Source: Dehalococcoidia bacterium | Lineage (GTDB): Bacteria; Chloroflexota; Dehalococcoidia; UBA3495 | Direction: 5' to 3' | Assembly: GCA_002708395.1 (NCBI GenBank) | Contig: PANP01000024.1 | Location: forward strand, 24,996-30,409 | DNA length: 5,414 nucleotides | In this document: positions 1 through 5,410 of the stretch, one piece after another | How positions within the stretch are numbered: the stretch's first letter is position 1 | How the letters are laid out: every line of letters starts with the position of its first letter | The notes under the pieces: generated by a model | Database searches by the model: none | The model's input: only the letters and a program-made list of their open reading frames with translations | Told to the model about the DNA's origin: nothing | Translations under genes and position numbers: made by a program

Positions 1-30
1 CGCTGAGAAGGTGATTATCCCAGGTAAACC

Positions 31-726
31 TTAAACCGTATAGGGCCGAAGTTCTCCGGTGCGAAGCCCCACTGCGGGATGGAAGCTTCCGGCATGAAGC
101 GCCGCCAGGAATTCCTCTTGGTTGTTGATTTCATCGCGGAATGCCGTTACGAAGCGTCCGATGCCGTGAGTCGAATGGGCGTCGCTGCCCCCGGTTACGG
201 GCATATTTAGAACCCCGGCCACCTTCATGGCAAAGTCGTTTTCCTCATCAGCGGTACCACCGTTGGCGACTTCCACGGCGTTAACCAGCTTGAATATCGG
301 GTGGTTCATGGCGTCTTCCGGCTCCACAGGAAGCTCGTCGTTCACCGCTTTGTATAGCAACGGGCGGTTGAATGTGGGCCTACTGAAGACTGCTCTGAAG
401 GGATGGGCCGTTACGATGAAGCCACCGGCGGCCTTGGCGGCCTTGCTCAGCGTCTCCACTTTGTGGAATCCAGGTTGGTATTCGTCCATCCCGAAGGCCA
501 GCACGTGTCCCATGTCGGTTTCCACTTCCATCGCCCGGATCAATACGACGTTGTGAAGGTCGGCGAATCGGCGGAATTCATGAAGATCCCAGGGGCCGCT
601 GTGTTCGGTGAGGCATAGACCTCGCAGGCCCATACGGTCGGCTTCCAGAATCAGATCTTCGGGGGAAAGATTACTATCGCTGCTGCCCTTGGTGGTGTGG
701 ATATGAAGATCGAATAATCGAGCCAT
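31..726 (-). CDS. PHP-domain metal-dependent phosphoesterase
   Basis: This 231-residue protein is a PHP (polymerase and histidinol phosphatase) family hydrolase, probably cytoplasmic, expected to use two or three bound metal ions to hydrolyse a phosphoester. The substrate cannot be told from sequence. Metal-ligand motifs appear in family order: HxH near the N-terminus (FDLHIHT, H8 and H10), TEH (H42), the MEVET acidic segment (E67 and E69) followed by H74, AHPF (H108), VEVANGG (E152) and the closing SDAH (D182 and H184). All the usual positions seem filled, so the enzyme is probably active. The start is placed at the ATG at 724-726, because it puts the HxH strand directly after the N-terminus as in the family. 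An in-frame TTG at 762 would add 12 unconserved residues running into a repeat. Neither start has a clear Shine-Dalgarno sequence. It lies 155 bp downstream of the thioesterase gene on the same strand. Family is certain, substrate unknown. Confidence 0.9.
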   Translation of the reverse strand: MARLFDLHIHTTKGSSDSNLSPEDLILEADRMGLRGLCLTEHSGPWDLHEFRRFADLHNVVLIRAMEVETDMGHVLAFGMDEYQPGFHKVETLSKAAKAAGGFIVTAHPFRAVFSRPTFNRPLLYKAVNDELPVEPEDAMNHPIFKLVNAVEVANGGTADEENDFAMKVAGVLNMPVTGGSDAHSTHGIGRFVTAFRDEINNQEEFLAALHAGSFHPAVGLRTGELRPYTV

Positions 727-747
727 AATGCTTGGAAACTCTGGGCG

Positions 748-879
748 ATCAGCCGTCAACAATCAGCTATACCGGCTGGTCTCGCTGCCAGCTAAGTCTA
801 TCGGTGATGACGGTTATCGTCAATGGGCGGGAGTCTGTTTTTTGGACCGGCCCCTGACGGCTGATTGCTGACCGCTGAT
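748..879. repeat. Inverted-repeat element filling the spacer between the thioesterase and PHP genes
   Basis: Two 20-base arms face each other. The left arm at 748-767 (ATCAGCCGTCAACAATCAGC) and the reverse complement of the right arm at 860-879 match at 18 of 20 positions. The right end also carries a short direct repeat: TGACGGCTGAT at 854-864 and TGACCGCTGAT at 869-879 differ at one base, with a 15-base period. The arms sit almost exactly at the edges of the 155-bp spacer, ending 2 bases from the thioesterase stop and about 20 bases from the PHP start. No reading frame is visible inside, so this could be a small non-autonomous (MITE-like) element or remnants of a scattered TCAGC-type repeat. 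The arm match is seen directly; mobility is inferred. Confidence 0.6.
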
Positions 880-881
880 AG

Positions 882-1361
882 TTATCGCGCCGCCGCTGCC
901 AGATTGGGAAACTGTTCAAGTGGGAGGACTTCTCCGGTTTCTTCGAAATGGTTAATCAACTCTCGCATCTCATCTGGTACGGGCCAAGTGGCGCCGGTAT
1001 CGGCGTGGTAGCCGACGTAGACGGACATGATGGTTGTCAGTAGGGTCTCCGAGTCCTGGGGGTATATCTCTATGTTCAAAATCAAGCTGGTGTTGCCGAT
1101 GTGGGAGACGCGTACGTGTGTGTCCAGCATGTCGTCCACCCTAGCGGGGGCCTTGTACTCGATCTCTACTTTGACCACTGCGCTATCGAAGTAACCCTGT
1201 TGGGCGATCTTATAGATGCTGAAGCCCAGGTTTCTGAAGTACTCAGCTTGGCCCACTTCCAGGTAGTCCATGTAAGCGCCGTTGAAGACGATGCCTTGGC
1301 GGTCGCACTCCATCCAGCGGACCCGCAGGGGTATTTGGAATTTGAACTCTGATTTTGACAT
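882..1361 (-). CDS. Acyl-CoA thioesterase, 4HBT/YbgC-FadM hotdog-fold family
   Basis: This 159-residue protein is a hotdog-fold thioesterase of the 4-hydroxybenzoyl-CoA thioesterase/YbgC/FadM type, which hydrolyses acyl-CoA or acyl-ACP thioesters in the cytoplasm. The family signature is near the N-terminus: a strand ending WMECD with the presumed catalytic aspartate D20, then QGIVFNGAYMDYLE, the long central helix that wraps in the sheet. The second strand region VEIEYKAPARVDD (residues 65-77) and the pairing strands around 82-117 follow normally. The length is a little over the common 130-145 because of a C-terminal extension rich in acidic residues and alanine. The start at 1361 is supported by a GAGGGA Shine-Dalgarno (plus-strand 1368-1373) six bases upstream. 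It lies 105 bp downstream of trmD, with a hairpin repeat between. Nothing in the context (no tol-pal or fatty-acid genes) narrows the substrate. Confidence 0.9.
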   Translation of the reverse strand: MSKSEFKFQIPLRVRWMECDRQGIVFNGAYMDYLEVGQAEYFRNLGFSIYKIAQQGYFDSAVVKVEIEYKAPARVDDMLDTHVRVSHIGNTSLILNIEIYPQDSETLLTTIMSVYVGYHADTGATWPVPDEMRELINHFEETGEVLPLEQFPNLAAAAR

Positions 1362-1365
1362 GGTT

Positions 1366-1404
1366 AGTCCCTCATCCCCGGCCCCTCTCCCTTAGGGAGA
1401 CGGG
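1366..1404 (-). repeat. Hairpin-forming CTCTCCCT/AGGGAGA dispersed repeat overlapping a ribosome-binding site
   Basis: TCTCCC (1386-1391) and GGGAGA (1395-1400) form a perfect six-pair stem around a TTA loop, extended by CCC/GGG beyond a one-base mismatch. On the minus strand the hairpin is followed by a GGCCGGGGATGAGGG segment. A hairpin plus this kind of tail resembles a short intergenic repeat that I recall being scattered through many bacterial genomes; that is memory, not a search result. The tail contains the GAGGGA that serves as the thioesterase gene's Shine-Dalgarno sequence. The hairpin therefore lies in the leader of that mRNA if it is co-transcribed with trmD. There is no T-run after the stem, so a classical terminator is unlikely. 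Confidence 0.6.
1368..1373 (-). promoter_or_regulatory. Shine-Dalgarno of the thioesterase gene
   Basis: The minus strand reads GAGGGA, then six bases (CTAACC), then the ATG at 1361. This is well placed to pair with the 16S rRNA tail and fixes the start codon. It is embedded in the end of the hairpin repeat. Confidence 0.75.
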
Positions 1405-1466
1405 TGCCTTCGCTGAGATTGTTGGCGGGGTGGGAGTTGTCTTTGGATGGGTAATGATTGGCATGG

Positions 1467-2231
1467 TTATTGGTTGGATGTTTCCGGTCTGGTGTAGCCT
1501 AGGGTGCTGAGGTACGTTAGGTCGGTTTTGTCTAACTCGGCGGTTTCTAGGAGGTCGGGCCGACGGTCTAGTGTGTGGCGGAGGGACTCCCGGCGGCGCC
1601 ATTTGAGTATCTCGGCATGGTGGCCGGAGCGCAAAATGTCGGGAGCGGCCATCCCCCGAAATTCCGCTGGCCGGGTGTACAGGGGGTGTTGGAGCAGGCC
1701 GGAGGTGATGGAGTCTTCTTCTATATTCTCATGGGAGCCGACGACACCGGGAATCAGCCGGGTTACGGAGTCGATCAGCACCATAGCCGGAATCTCTCCC
1801 CCGGTCAGCACGTAGTCGCCGATGCTGACTTCCCGATTGACCAGATGACGGCGTACCCTTTCGTCTACACCGGCGTAGTGGCCGCAGATAATCATGATTT
1901 CCGGTACCAAGGAAAGCTCTTGGGCGATGGCCTGGGTCAGGATTTCTCCCTGGGGCGACGTCATGATGATGGGAATAGTAGATCGTTCTTCGTCGGAATG
2001 GGAGGATAGAAGGTCATCCACCGCTTCGAAGATGAGGTCTGGCTTGAGGACCATGCCGGGACCGCCTCCGAACTGGTAGTCGTCGGCGGTGTGGTGAGGA
2101 TCGTGAGCGTACGACCGGATGTCGGTAACTTGGATGGAAACCAGCCCTCGTTGGGTGGCCAGGCCCACCATGCTGGATTCCAATGGTCCTTGGAAAACAT
2201 CAGGAAAAAGAGTTAGGACTTTGAAAATCAT
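1467..2231 (-). CDS. trmD: tRNA (guanine-N1)-methyltransferase TrmD (m1G37)
   Basis: TrmD uses S-adenosylmethionine to methylate N1 of G37, next to the anticodon of tRNAs such as those for Leu, Pro and Arg, which prevents +1 frameshifting. It works as a dimer with a deep trefoil knot (SPOUT class). The 254 residues match the usual length. Visible motifs are MIFKVLTLFPDVF at the start, ADDYQFGGGPGMVLKPD (49-65), CGHYAGVDERV (116-126), EVSIGDYVLTGGEIPAM (134-150), TRLIPGVVG (157-165), EEDS (171-174) and the HPLYTRP segment (182-188). R158 and D173 fall where the Haemophilus influenzae enzyme has its catalytic R154 and D169 (from memory), so the active site looks intact. The first loop reads YQFGGG instead of the proteobacterial TPYGGG. 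The ATG at 2231 gives the canonical N-terminus but has no clear Shine-Dalgarno. The usual partners rpsP, rimM and rplS are absent on both sides. Confidence 0.97.
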   Translation of the reverse strand: MIFKVLTLFPDVFQGPLESSMVGLATQRGLVSIQVTDIRSYAHDPHHTADDYQFGGGPGMVLKPDLIFEAVDDLLSSHSDEERSTIPIIMTSPQGEILTQAIAQELSLVPEIMIICGHYAGVDERVRRHLVNREVSIGDYVLTGGEIPAMVLIDSVTRLIPGVVGSHENIEEDSITSGLLQHPLYTRPAEFRGMAAPDILRSGHHAEILKWRRRESLRHTLDRRPDLLETAELDKTDLTYLSTLGYTRPETSNQ

Positions 2232-2295
2232 GCCGTCATGATACAGGAAGCCCTAACCCTGCTCCATTATCTTAGCGGTCTCGTGGCTATGCATC

Positions 2296-2394
2296 CGTCA
2301 TTCCGGCGAAGGAAGGAATCCAGAGATACCTCGCTGCTAAAAGGCGCGGACCTTCCATCCCGCTAACTGGATTCCCGTCTGCACGGGAATGGCG
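2296..2394. repeat. Inverted repeat with ATTCCC-N8-GGGAAT core (dRS3-like)
   Basis: A 28-base left arm (2296-2323, beginning CGTCATTCC and ending GGAATCCAG) and a 28-base right arm (2367-2394, beginning CTGGATTCCC) are inverted copies matching at 21 of 28 positions, separated by 43 bases. The right arm contains a perfect eight-pair hairpin, ATTCCCGT-CTGC-ACGGGAAT (2371-2390). This fits the ATTCCC-N8-GGGAAT pattern known as dRS3 in Neisseria, and similar hairpins are common between genes in many other bacteria. On the minus strand the frame through the element spells HSRADGNPV and PSFAGMTDA, peptides typical of over-called repeat ORFs. It lies between the amidohydrolase and trmD genes. It is most likely a non-coding dispersed element. 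Confidence 0.75.
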
Positions 2395-2416
2395 ATGGGG
2401 GTTAATGCTAAACCCT

Positions 2417-2442
2417 GTCATTCCGTCCCGCGCCGGGGTGAC
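2417..2442. repeat. Further GTCATTCC hairpin unit of the same repeat family
   Basis: GTCATTCCG (2417-2425) repeats exactly the nine bases at 2297-2305. It folds back on CGGGGTGAC (2434-2442) as a nine-pair stem that includes two G-T pairs. It appears to be a decayed copy of the hairpin repeat just to its left, making at least three related hairpin arms in about 150 bp. Confidence 0.5.
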
Positions 2443-2535
2443 GCGGTTATTCCCTGATGCGGGTTCCGAGTTTGCCGCTAGTGCAAAGCGGCCCAGTATG
2501 CGCGTCCACGGGAACATAGCTGAACCGCTCAGCGA

Positions 2536-3795
2536 TTAGCCTACCGGTTGGGGTGAACCCGTTGCTGCCGGTAGCTTGTCGACGAAGGCATCTCCACCCT
2601 TCATCACCATCTTTATCTTGTCCCGGTTCCGCAATATGGAGATGTCTTTCGAGGGATCTCCTTCCAGCACAAGCAGGTCCGCGAACTTGCCCGATTCCAG
2701 CGTTCCGATGTCTTTCTGCAAACCGGCGCACTCGGCGGCTAGGCCGGTGGCGGCCTGGATGGCTTGCATGCCGGTCATGCCCCGTTCAACTAGAATCTCA
2801 ACTTCACGGGCGTTGTCTCCGTGAACGAATCCCCCGGCGTCGGTGCCAGCGACCACCCGGACCCCGGCCTCCATGGCCTTGTGCAGGCTCTCCCGGTGTA
2901 CATCCATCAGGGCCAAGGACCTTGCGATCATATGCGGCGCGCTGACGGTTCCGTGAAATTCGTATACTTCGAAGGTGGGGACGAAGAAGGTCCCTTGGTC
3001 TGCCATCATCTTTAACAGATCTGGGTCATCGGCCAGGTAGCAACCGTGCTCGATGGAGCCAGCTCCGGCTTCGATGGCCATTCGTAGGCCGGGTCCGCCC
3101 ACGGCGTGACACATGGTGGCGCGGCCCAATGCCGTTGACTCTTCGATAAGGGCCTTGACTTCGTCATTGCCAAATTCAATGTCCATGGTGCCGTGGCCGG
3201 GGCGGGAACTGGCCCCGCCGGTGGTGGCGAACTTTATCTGGTCAGCCCCAACCCTGGCCATCTCCCGCACCTTGGCCCGGACGCCGTCGGGGCCGTCGGC
3301 CACTCCCACGGGAATCAGGGCGTCCACGTGGAATGGATTGCAGTGTCCGGAAGGACTGGGCTTGTCGGCCAGGCCGCCGGTGGGGGAAAGTATCCCCACC
3401 GTCAGAACCAAGCGGGGTCCGGGTATCAGTCCTTCTTCAACCGCTTGTTTGAATCCGACATCCAAGCCGCCGGCTTCCCGGACGCAGGTGTATCCGGCGA
3501 GCAACGTTTCTTCCAGGGATTTGGCTGTTCGCAGATAGCCGAGGGACGTAGGCTCGGTGAGACCCCAGCGGCTGGCCATATCGTAGCTTTTGGAAGCTAG
3601 GTGGTCATGGCAGTCGATGAGTCCGGGCATGATGGTCAGCCCGGTTACGTCTATAACCTCGGTTCCCTCCGGCCATGTGGCGGCGGCACGGGGTCCGGCG
3701 GATACGATTCTTTCGCCGTCGATCAGCACCGCTGCGTCATTAACAACCGGCCCGCCCTTACCGTCGATCAGATTGGCTCCGATTAATACCTTCAT
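2536..3795 (-). CDS. Imidazolonepropionase-like metal-dependent amidohydrolase
   Basis: This 419-residue protein belongs to the amidohydrolase superfamily branch that contains imidazolonepropionase-like enzymes and Xaa-Pro/Xaa-Arg dipeptidase-like hydrolases (COG1228 type). It probably hydrolyses an amide, cyclic amide or dipeptide-like substrate in the cytoplasm; no signal peptide is seen. The N-terminal beta-sandwich (about 1-55) leads into PGLIDCHDHL with the HxH ligands H63 and H65. The TIM barrel carries the presumed carboxylated lysine K188 (DQIKFATTGG), H230 (MCHAVG), H250 (SIEHG) and catalytic D319 (GTDAGG). The sandwich closes with GTLESGKFADLLVLEGDP (364-381). All catalytic positions are present. 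The ATG at 3795 has a GGAGGA Shine-Dalgarno (plus-strand 3801-3806) five bases upstream and a promoter at 3855-3883. It is not HutI itself: it is closer to the dipeptidase-like branch and no hut genes are nearby. The exact substrate is unknown. Confidence 0.92.
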   Translation of the reverse strand: MKVLIGANLIDGKGGPVVNDAAVLIDGERIVSAGPRAAATWPEGTEVIDVTGLTIMPGLIDCHDHLASKSYDMASRWGLTEPTSLGYLRTAKSLEETLLAGYTCVREAGGLDVGFKQAVEEGLIPGPRLVLTVGILSPTGGLADKPSPSGHCNPFHVDALIPVGVADGPDGVRAKVREMARVGADQIKFATTGGASSRPGHGTMDIEFGNDEVKALIEESTALGRATMCHAVGGPGLRMAIEAGAGSIEHGCYLADDPDLLKMMADQGTFFVPTFEVYEFHGTVSAPHMIARSLALMDVHRESLHKAMEAGVRVVAGTDAGGFVHGDNAREVEILVERGMTGMQAIQAATGLAAECAGLQKDIGTLESGKFADLLVLEGDPSKDISILRNRDKIKMVMKGGDAFVDKLPAATGSPQPVG

Positions 3796-3800
3796 ATAGT

Positions 3801-3806
3801 TCCTCC
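3801..3806 (-). promoter_or_regulatory. Shine-Dalgarno of the amidohydrolase gene
   Basis: The minus strand reads GGAGGA-ACTAT-ATG. A near-perfect anti-16S match at five-base spacing fixes the start at 3795. Confidence 0.85.
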
Positions 3807-3817
3807 ATAGGCGGTCG

Positions 3818-3835
3818 AGCGAATCACGTTTCGCT
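3818..3835 (-). promoter_or_regulatory. Small hairpin in the amidohydrolase leader
   Basis: AGCGAA and TTCGCT form a perfect six-pair stem with a six-base loop. It lies between the predicted transcription start (about 3848) and the Shine-Dalgarno, roughly 12 bases upstream of the latter. It could be an operator half-site pair or an mRNA stem-loop. It may also be chance, since a stem of this size is not rare. Confidence 0.3.
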
Positions 3836-3854
3836 AGCTTCGCCGGTTTCCGTG

Positions 3855-3883
3855 ATGCTAAAAGACCCTGTCACCCCTGTCAA
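3855..3883 (-). promoter_or_regulatory. Sigma70-type promoter for the amidohydrolase gene
   Basis: On the minus strand a consensus -35 box TTGACA (plus-strand 3878-3883) is followed by a 17-base spacer and TAGCAT (3855-3860). TAGCAT matches TATAAT at four of six positions, including the conserved first two bases and the last. The start of transcription would be near 3848, giving a leader of about 53 bases that contains the Shine-Dalgarno sequence. The promoter overlaps the upstream end of the long rightward frame, which argues that this stretch is non-coding. Confidence 0.65.
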
Positions 3884-3994
3884 GAGATTTGCGGAGGTGG
3901 TTATCGGAATCTGCCTGATGGGCGAATGTTCGCTGTTCGGGCTTTTCGTCAAACCGGGTGTTTTGCGGCTAGCTAACGTAGAGTGGCGATTGGG

Positions 3995-4000
3995 TATAAT
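3995..4000 (+). promoter_or_regulatory. Candidate -10 box (TATAAT) for the propeller gene
   Basis: An exact TATAAT lies 70 bases before the preferred ATG at 4071. The best -35 candidate at suitable spacing is weak (CTAACG, 3973-3978, three of six, 16-base spacer), so an activator may be needed. Transcription would begin near 4007, inside the longer reading frame, which supports the shorter protein. Confidence 0.45.
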
Positions 4001-4070
4001 CCAGAGTAGGGTAGATGTGGGTATGGGACAGCGGCCTTCGTGCCCACCTCAAGCCACTTGGGGATATGGA

Positions 4071-5093
4071 ATGAAAATGCCTCACTTATCCCGTCTCATC
4101 GGGTCGATCTCAGCCTCATTAACCCTGGTTATGGGACTTGCTTGCTTCTCCTCTTCTTCCAACGCGATTGTGTACGTATCTTCGGTCGATGGAGACACGG
4201 AAGTGCTTCTGCTTGACGCGAAATCCGGTGAAAGCGTTTCTTTGACCAACAACGGCAGCGCCGATTATGGCCCCCGGTTGTCTCCAGATGGAAAGCAGAT
4301 AGCGTTTCTGTCCGACGAATCCGGAGACTTGGAAATCAATGTGGTGGACCGGAAGGCCGAAACATTGATCCGGTTGACTCACGAAGAGGGCGATGACATT
4401 TCACCCAGGTGGTCGCCCGATGGCGAGCGGCTGGCCTTCATATCCCATCGTGACGGCCAACCAGAGGTGTATCTGATGAACGCCGATGGGAGCAGTCCCA
4501 CTCGTATCACATCCAACTCCAGCGAGGAATTCCTGGGAGATTGGTCCCCGGACGGTGTGTGGCTGGTCTTCAATGTTTTGGGCGGCGAGGAAGAACGGGG
4601 TCTTTGGGTGCGCAACCCTGACGGTGTGAACCTGGTCCGTTTGACGACTGGTCTTGATTATTCGCCCCTCTTTTCCCCCGACGGTCAACGCATCGTTTTC
4701 GTTCGGGGAGAGGGTGGCGAGGAAGAGATTTACACCCTTAGTAAGCTGAAGAGAAGGACCTGGCAAGATGAACCCGAGTTGACTCGTTTGACCCAGAACG
4801 ACGTTTCGGACCGGACGGCTTCTTGGTCTCCCGACAGCAAGTCCATCGTCTTCGTTTCCTCCCGGGATGGTAATTCCGAGGTTTACACCATGCGCGGCGA
4901 TGGGTCCAAGCAGGTCCGGTTGACCAATAATGAGGTGGAAGACCTGACGCCGGTCTGGTCCCGGGACGGCAAACGTATCGCTTTTGTATCCCATCTATAC
5001 GGAGAAGGAGAAATCTTCGTGATGGGATCCGATGGAATCAATCAACTGCGCCTGACCAATAACAGTTCCGAAGACCAGTCTCCCAACTGGTAG
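4071..5093 (+). CDS. Exported PD40/TolB-like seven-bladed beta-propeller protein
   Basis: This 340-residue protein starts with a signal peptide: a short basic segment, a hydrophobic stretch (about residues 9-23) and then C24 followed by SSSSNA. It could be cut by signal peptidase I after SNA (residue 32) or, less typically, lipidated at C24 (preceded by GLA). The rest is one propeller of PD40 (WD40-like, TolB-type) repeats. SPDG-type turns occur six times (LSPDG, WSPDG twice, FSPDG, WSPDS, WSRDG), and AFxS/VFxx strands occur seven times. Each blade ends with an RLT/SLT segment. The chain stops at SPNW, the first strand of a seventh blade whose remaining strands are at the N-terminus, so the ring closes velcro-style. 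The N-terminal domain of true TolB is missing and no tol or pal genes are nearby, so I do not call it tolB. It is likely an envelope binding or scaffold protein. The ATG at 4071 is preceded by GGGGA at six-base spacing; the ATG at 4077 is also possible. Confidence 0.85.
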   Translation: MKMPHLSRLIGSISASLTLVMGLACFSSSSNAIVYVSSVDGDTEVLLLDAKSGESVSLTNNGSADYGPRLSPDGKQIAFLSDESGDLEINVVDRKAETLIRLTHEEGDDISPRWSPDGERLAFISHRDGQPEVYLMNADGSSPTRITSNSSEEFLGDWSPDGVWLVFNVLGGEEERGLWVRNPDGVNLVRLTTGLDYSPLFSPDGQRIVFVRGEGGEEEIYTLSKLKRRTWQDEPELTRLTQNDVSDRTASWSPDSKSIVFVSSRDGNSEVYTMRGDGSKQVRLTNNEVEDLTPVWSRDGKRIAFVSHLYGEGEIFVMGSDGINQLRLTNNSSEDQSPNW

Positions 5094-5404
5094 GGTTCGA
5101 CCGCTCCTATCCCTGCGTCATGACGAACAGACTTCTTCCGAGTTTCCCGCCAGTCTCGGGGGCAAGCTCATTGACAGTTTGATGATGAAACCATGAGCCG
5201 GGTTCCTTCGTTATGTATATATATCAGGGCCGACCACCACTCCAGGCAGAATTCGCCGCCAATCAGCCCCGCTAACTCCCCCTGACCATTCCTAGACCGC
5301 CACTGACGCTTTGTTCACAACCCATGGGTGATTTGGGATCGAGGGTGCGAATGTTAGCAACAAACCCAGAAGACCGTGCTTCGACGAAGATTGGTATAAA
5401 GCTC
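5094..5404. other. Gene-free stretch between the propeller gene and the right edge
   Basis: No convincing coding sequence is present on either strand; only frames of about 20-30 codons without ribosome-binding sites are seen. It contains two perfect ten-base palindromes, CGTCATGACG (5116-5125, just after the propeller stop) and ACCCATGGGT (5320-5329). It also has an alternating TA run (about 5214-5224) and a weak five-pair stem, CCGAG/CTCGG (5138-5159), without a T-run. No intrinsic terminator for the propeller gene is evident. The stretch probably holds the promoter and leader of the gene beginning past the edge. Confidence 0.5.
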
Positions 5405-5410
5405 GGAGGA
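5405..5410 (+). promoter_or_regulatory. Strong Shine-Dalgarno for a gene starting beyond the window
   Basis: GGAGGA is followed by ATCT at the last base. With normal 5-9 base spacing, a rightward start codon would lie just outside the window. No coding bases of that gene are included. Confidence 0.55.

Larger units (their letters stand above)
2232..2535. other. Intergenic region between the amidohydrolase and trmD
   Basis: This 304-bp stretch holds the dispersed inverted repeats at 2296-2394 and 2417-2442. It also holds a perfect six-pair hairpin, GCCGCT (2474-2479) with AGCGGC (2487-2492) around a seven-base loop, about 45 bases after the amidohydrolase stop. No T-run follows that hairpin on the minus strand, so it is at best a weak or rho-assisted end signal. 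I could not pick out a convincing trmD promoter. A 76-codon minus-strand frame (2517-2287) runs through the repeats and is not considered a gene. Confidence 0.5.

Noticed and set aside
727..762. TTG start at 762 adding 12 residues to the PHP protein
   Set aside because: There is no Shine-Dalgarno, the residues are unconserved, and the extension runs into the inverted repeat. The ATG at 726 gives the standard family N-terminus.
1575..2009. 144-codon plus-strand frame opposite trmD
   Set aside because: It is antisense to a clearly functional TrmD, shows no recognisable domain, and is explained as a shadow of the real coding frame.
748..2442. CRISPR array or tandem satellite
   Set aside because: The repeats are of different families, mostly inverted rather than direct, and lack regular spacers.
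2474..2492. Intrinsic terminator for the amidohydrolase gene
   Set aside because: The six-pair stem is perfect, but no T-run follows it on the minus strand.
2287..2517. 76-codon minus-strand frame as a small gene
   Set aside because: Its product is a translation of the dispersed hairpin repeats (peptides such as HSRADGNPV and PSFAGMTDA), a common over-call.
3113..3538. 141-codon plus-strand frame opposite the amidohydrolase
   Set aside because: It is low-complexity (Pro, Ser, Arg, Ala), antisense to catalytic motifs, and has no ribosome-binding site.
3852..4070. N-terminal extension of the propeller gene starting at an ATG at 3852
   Set aside because: It overlaps promoter sequences on both strands, has no Shine-Dalgarno, and would bury the evident signal peptide that starts at 4071.
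5171..5176. TTGACA as a -35 promoter box for the downstream gene
   Set aside because: No acceptable -10 box lies 16-18 bases downstream.
5120..5285. Two tiny plus-strand frames (about 20 and 30 codons) after the propeller gene
   Set aside because: Neither has a Shine-Dalgarno or any recognisable protein feature.
5395..5400. TATAAA as a -10 box
   Set aside because: Transcription would begin at the Shine-Dalgarno itself, so it could not serve the gene that this site implies.
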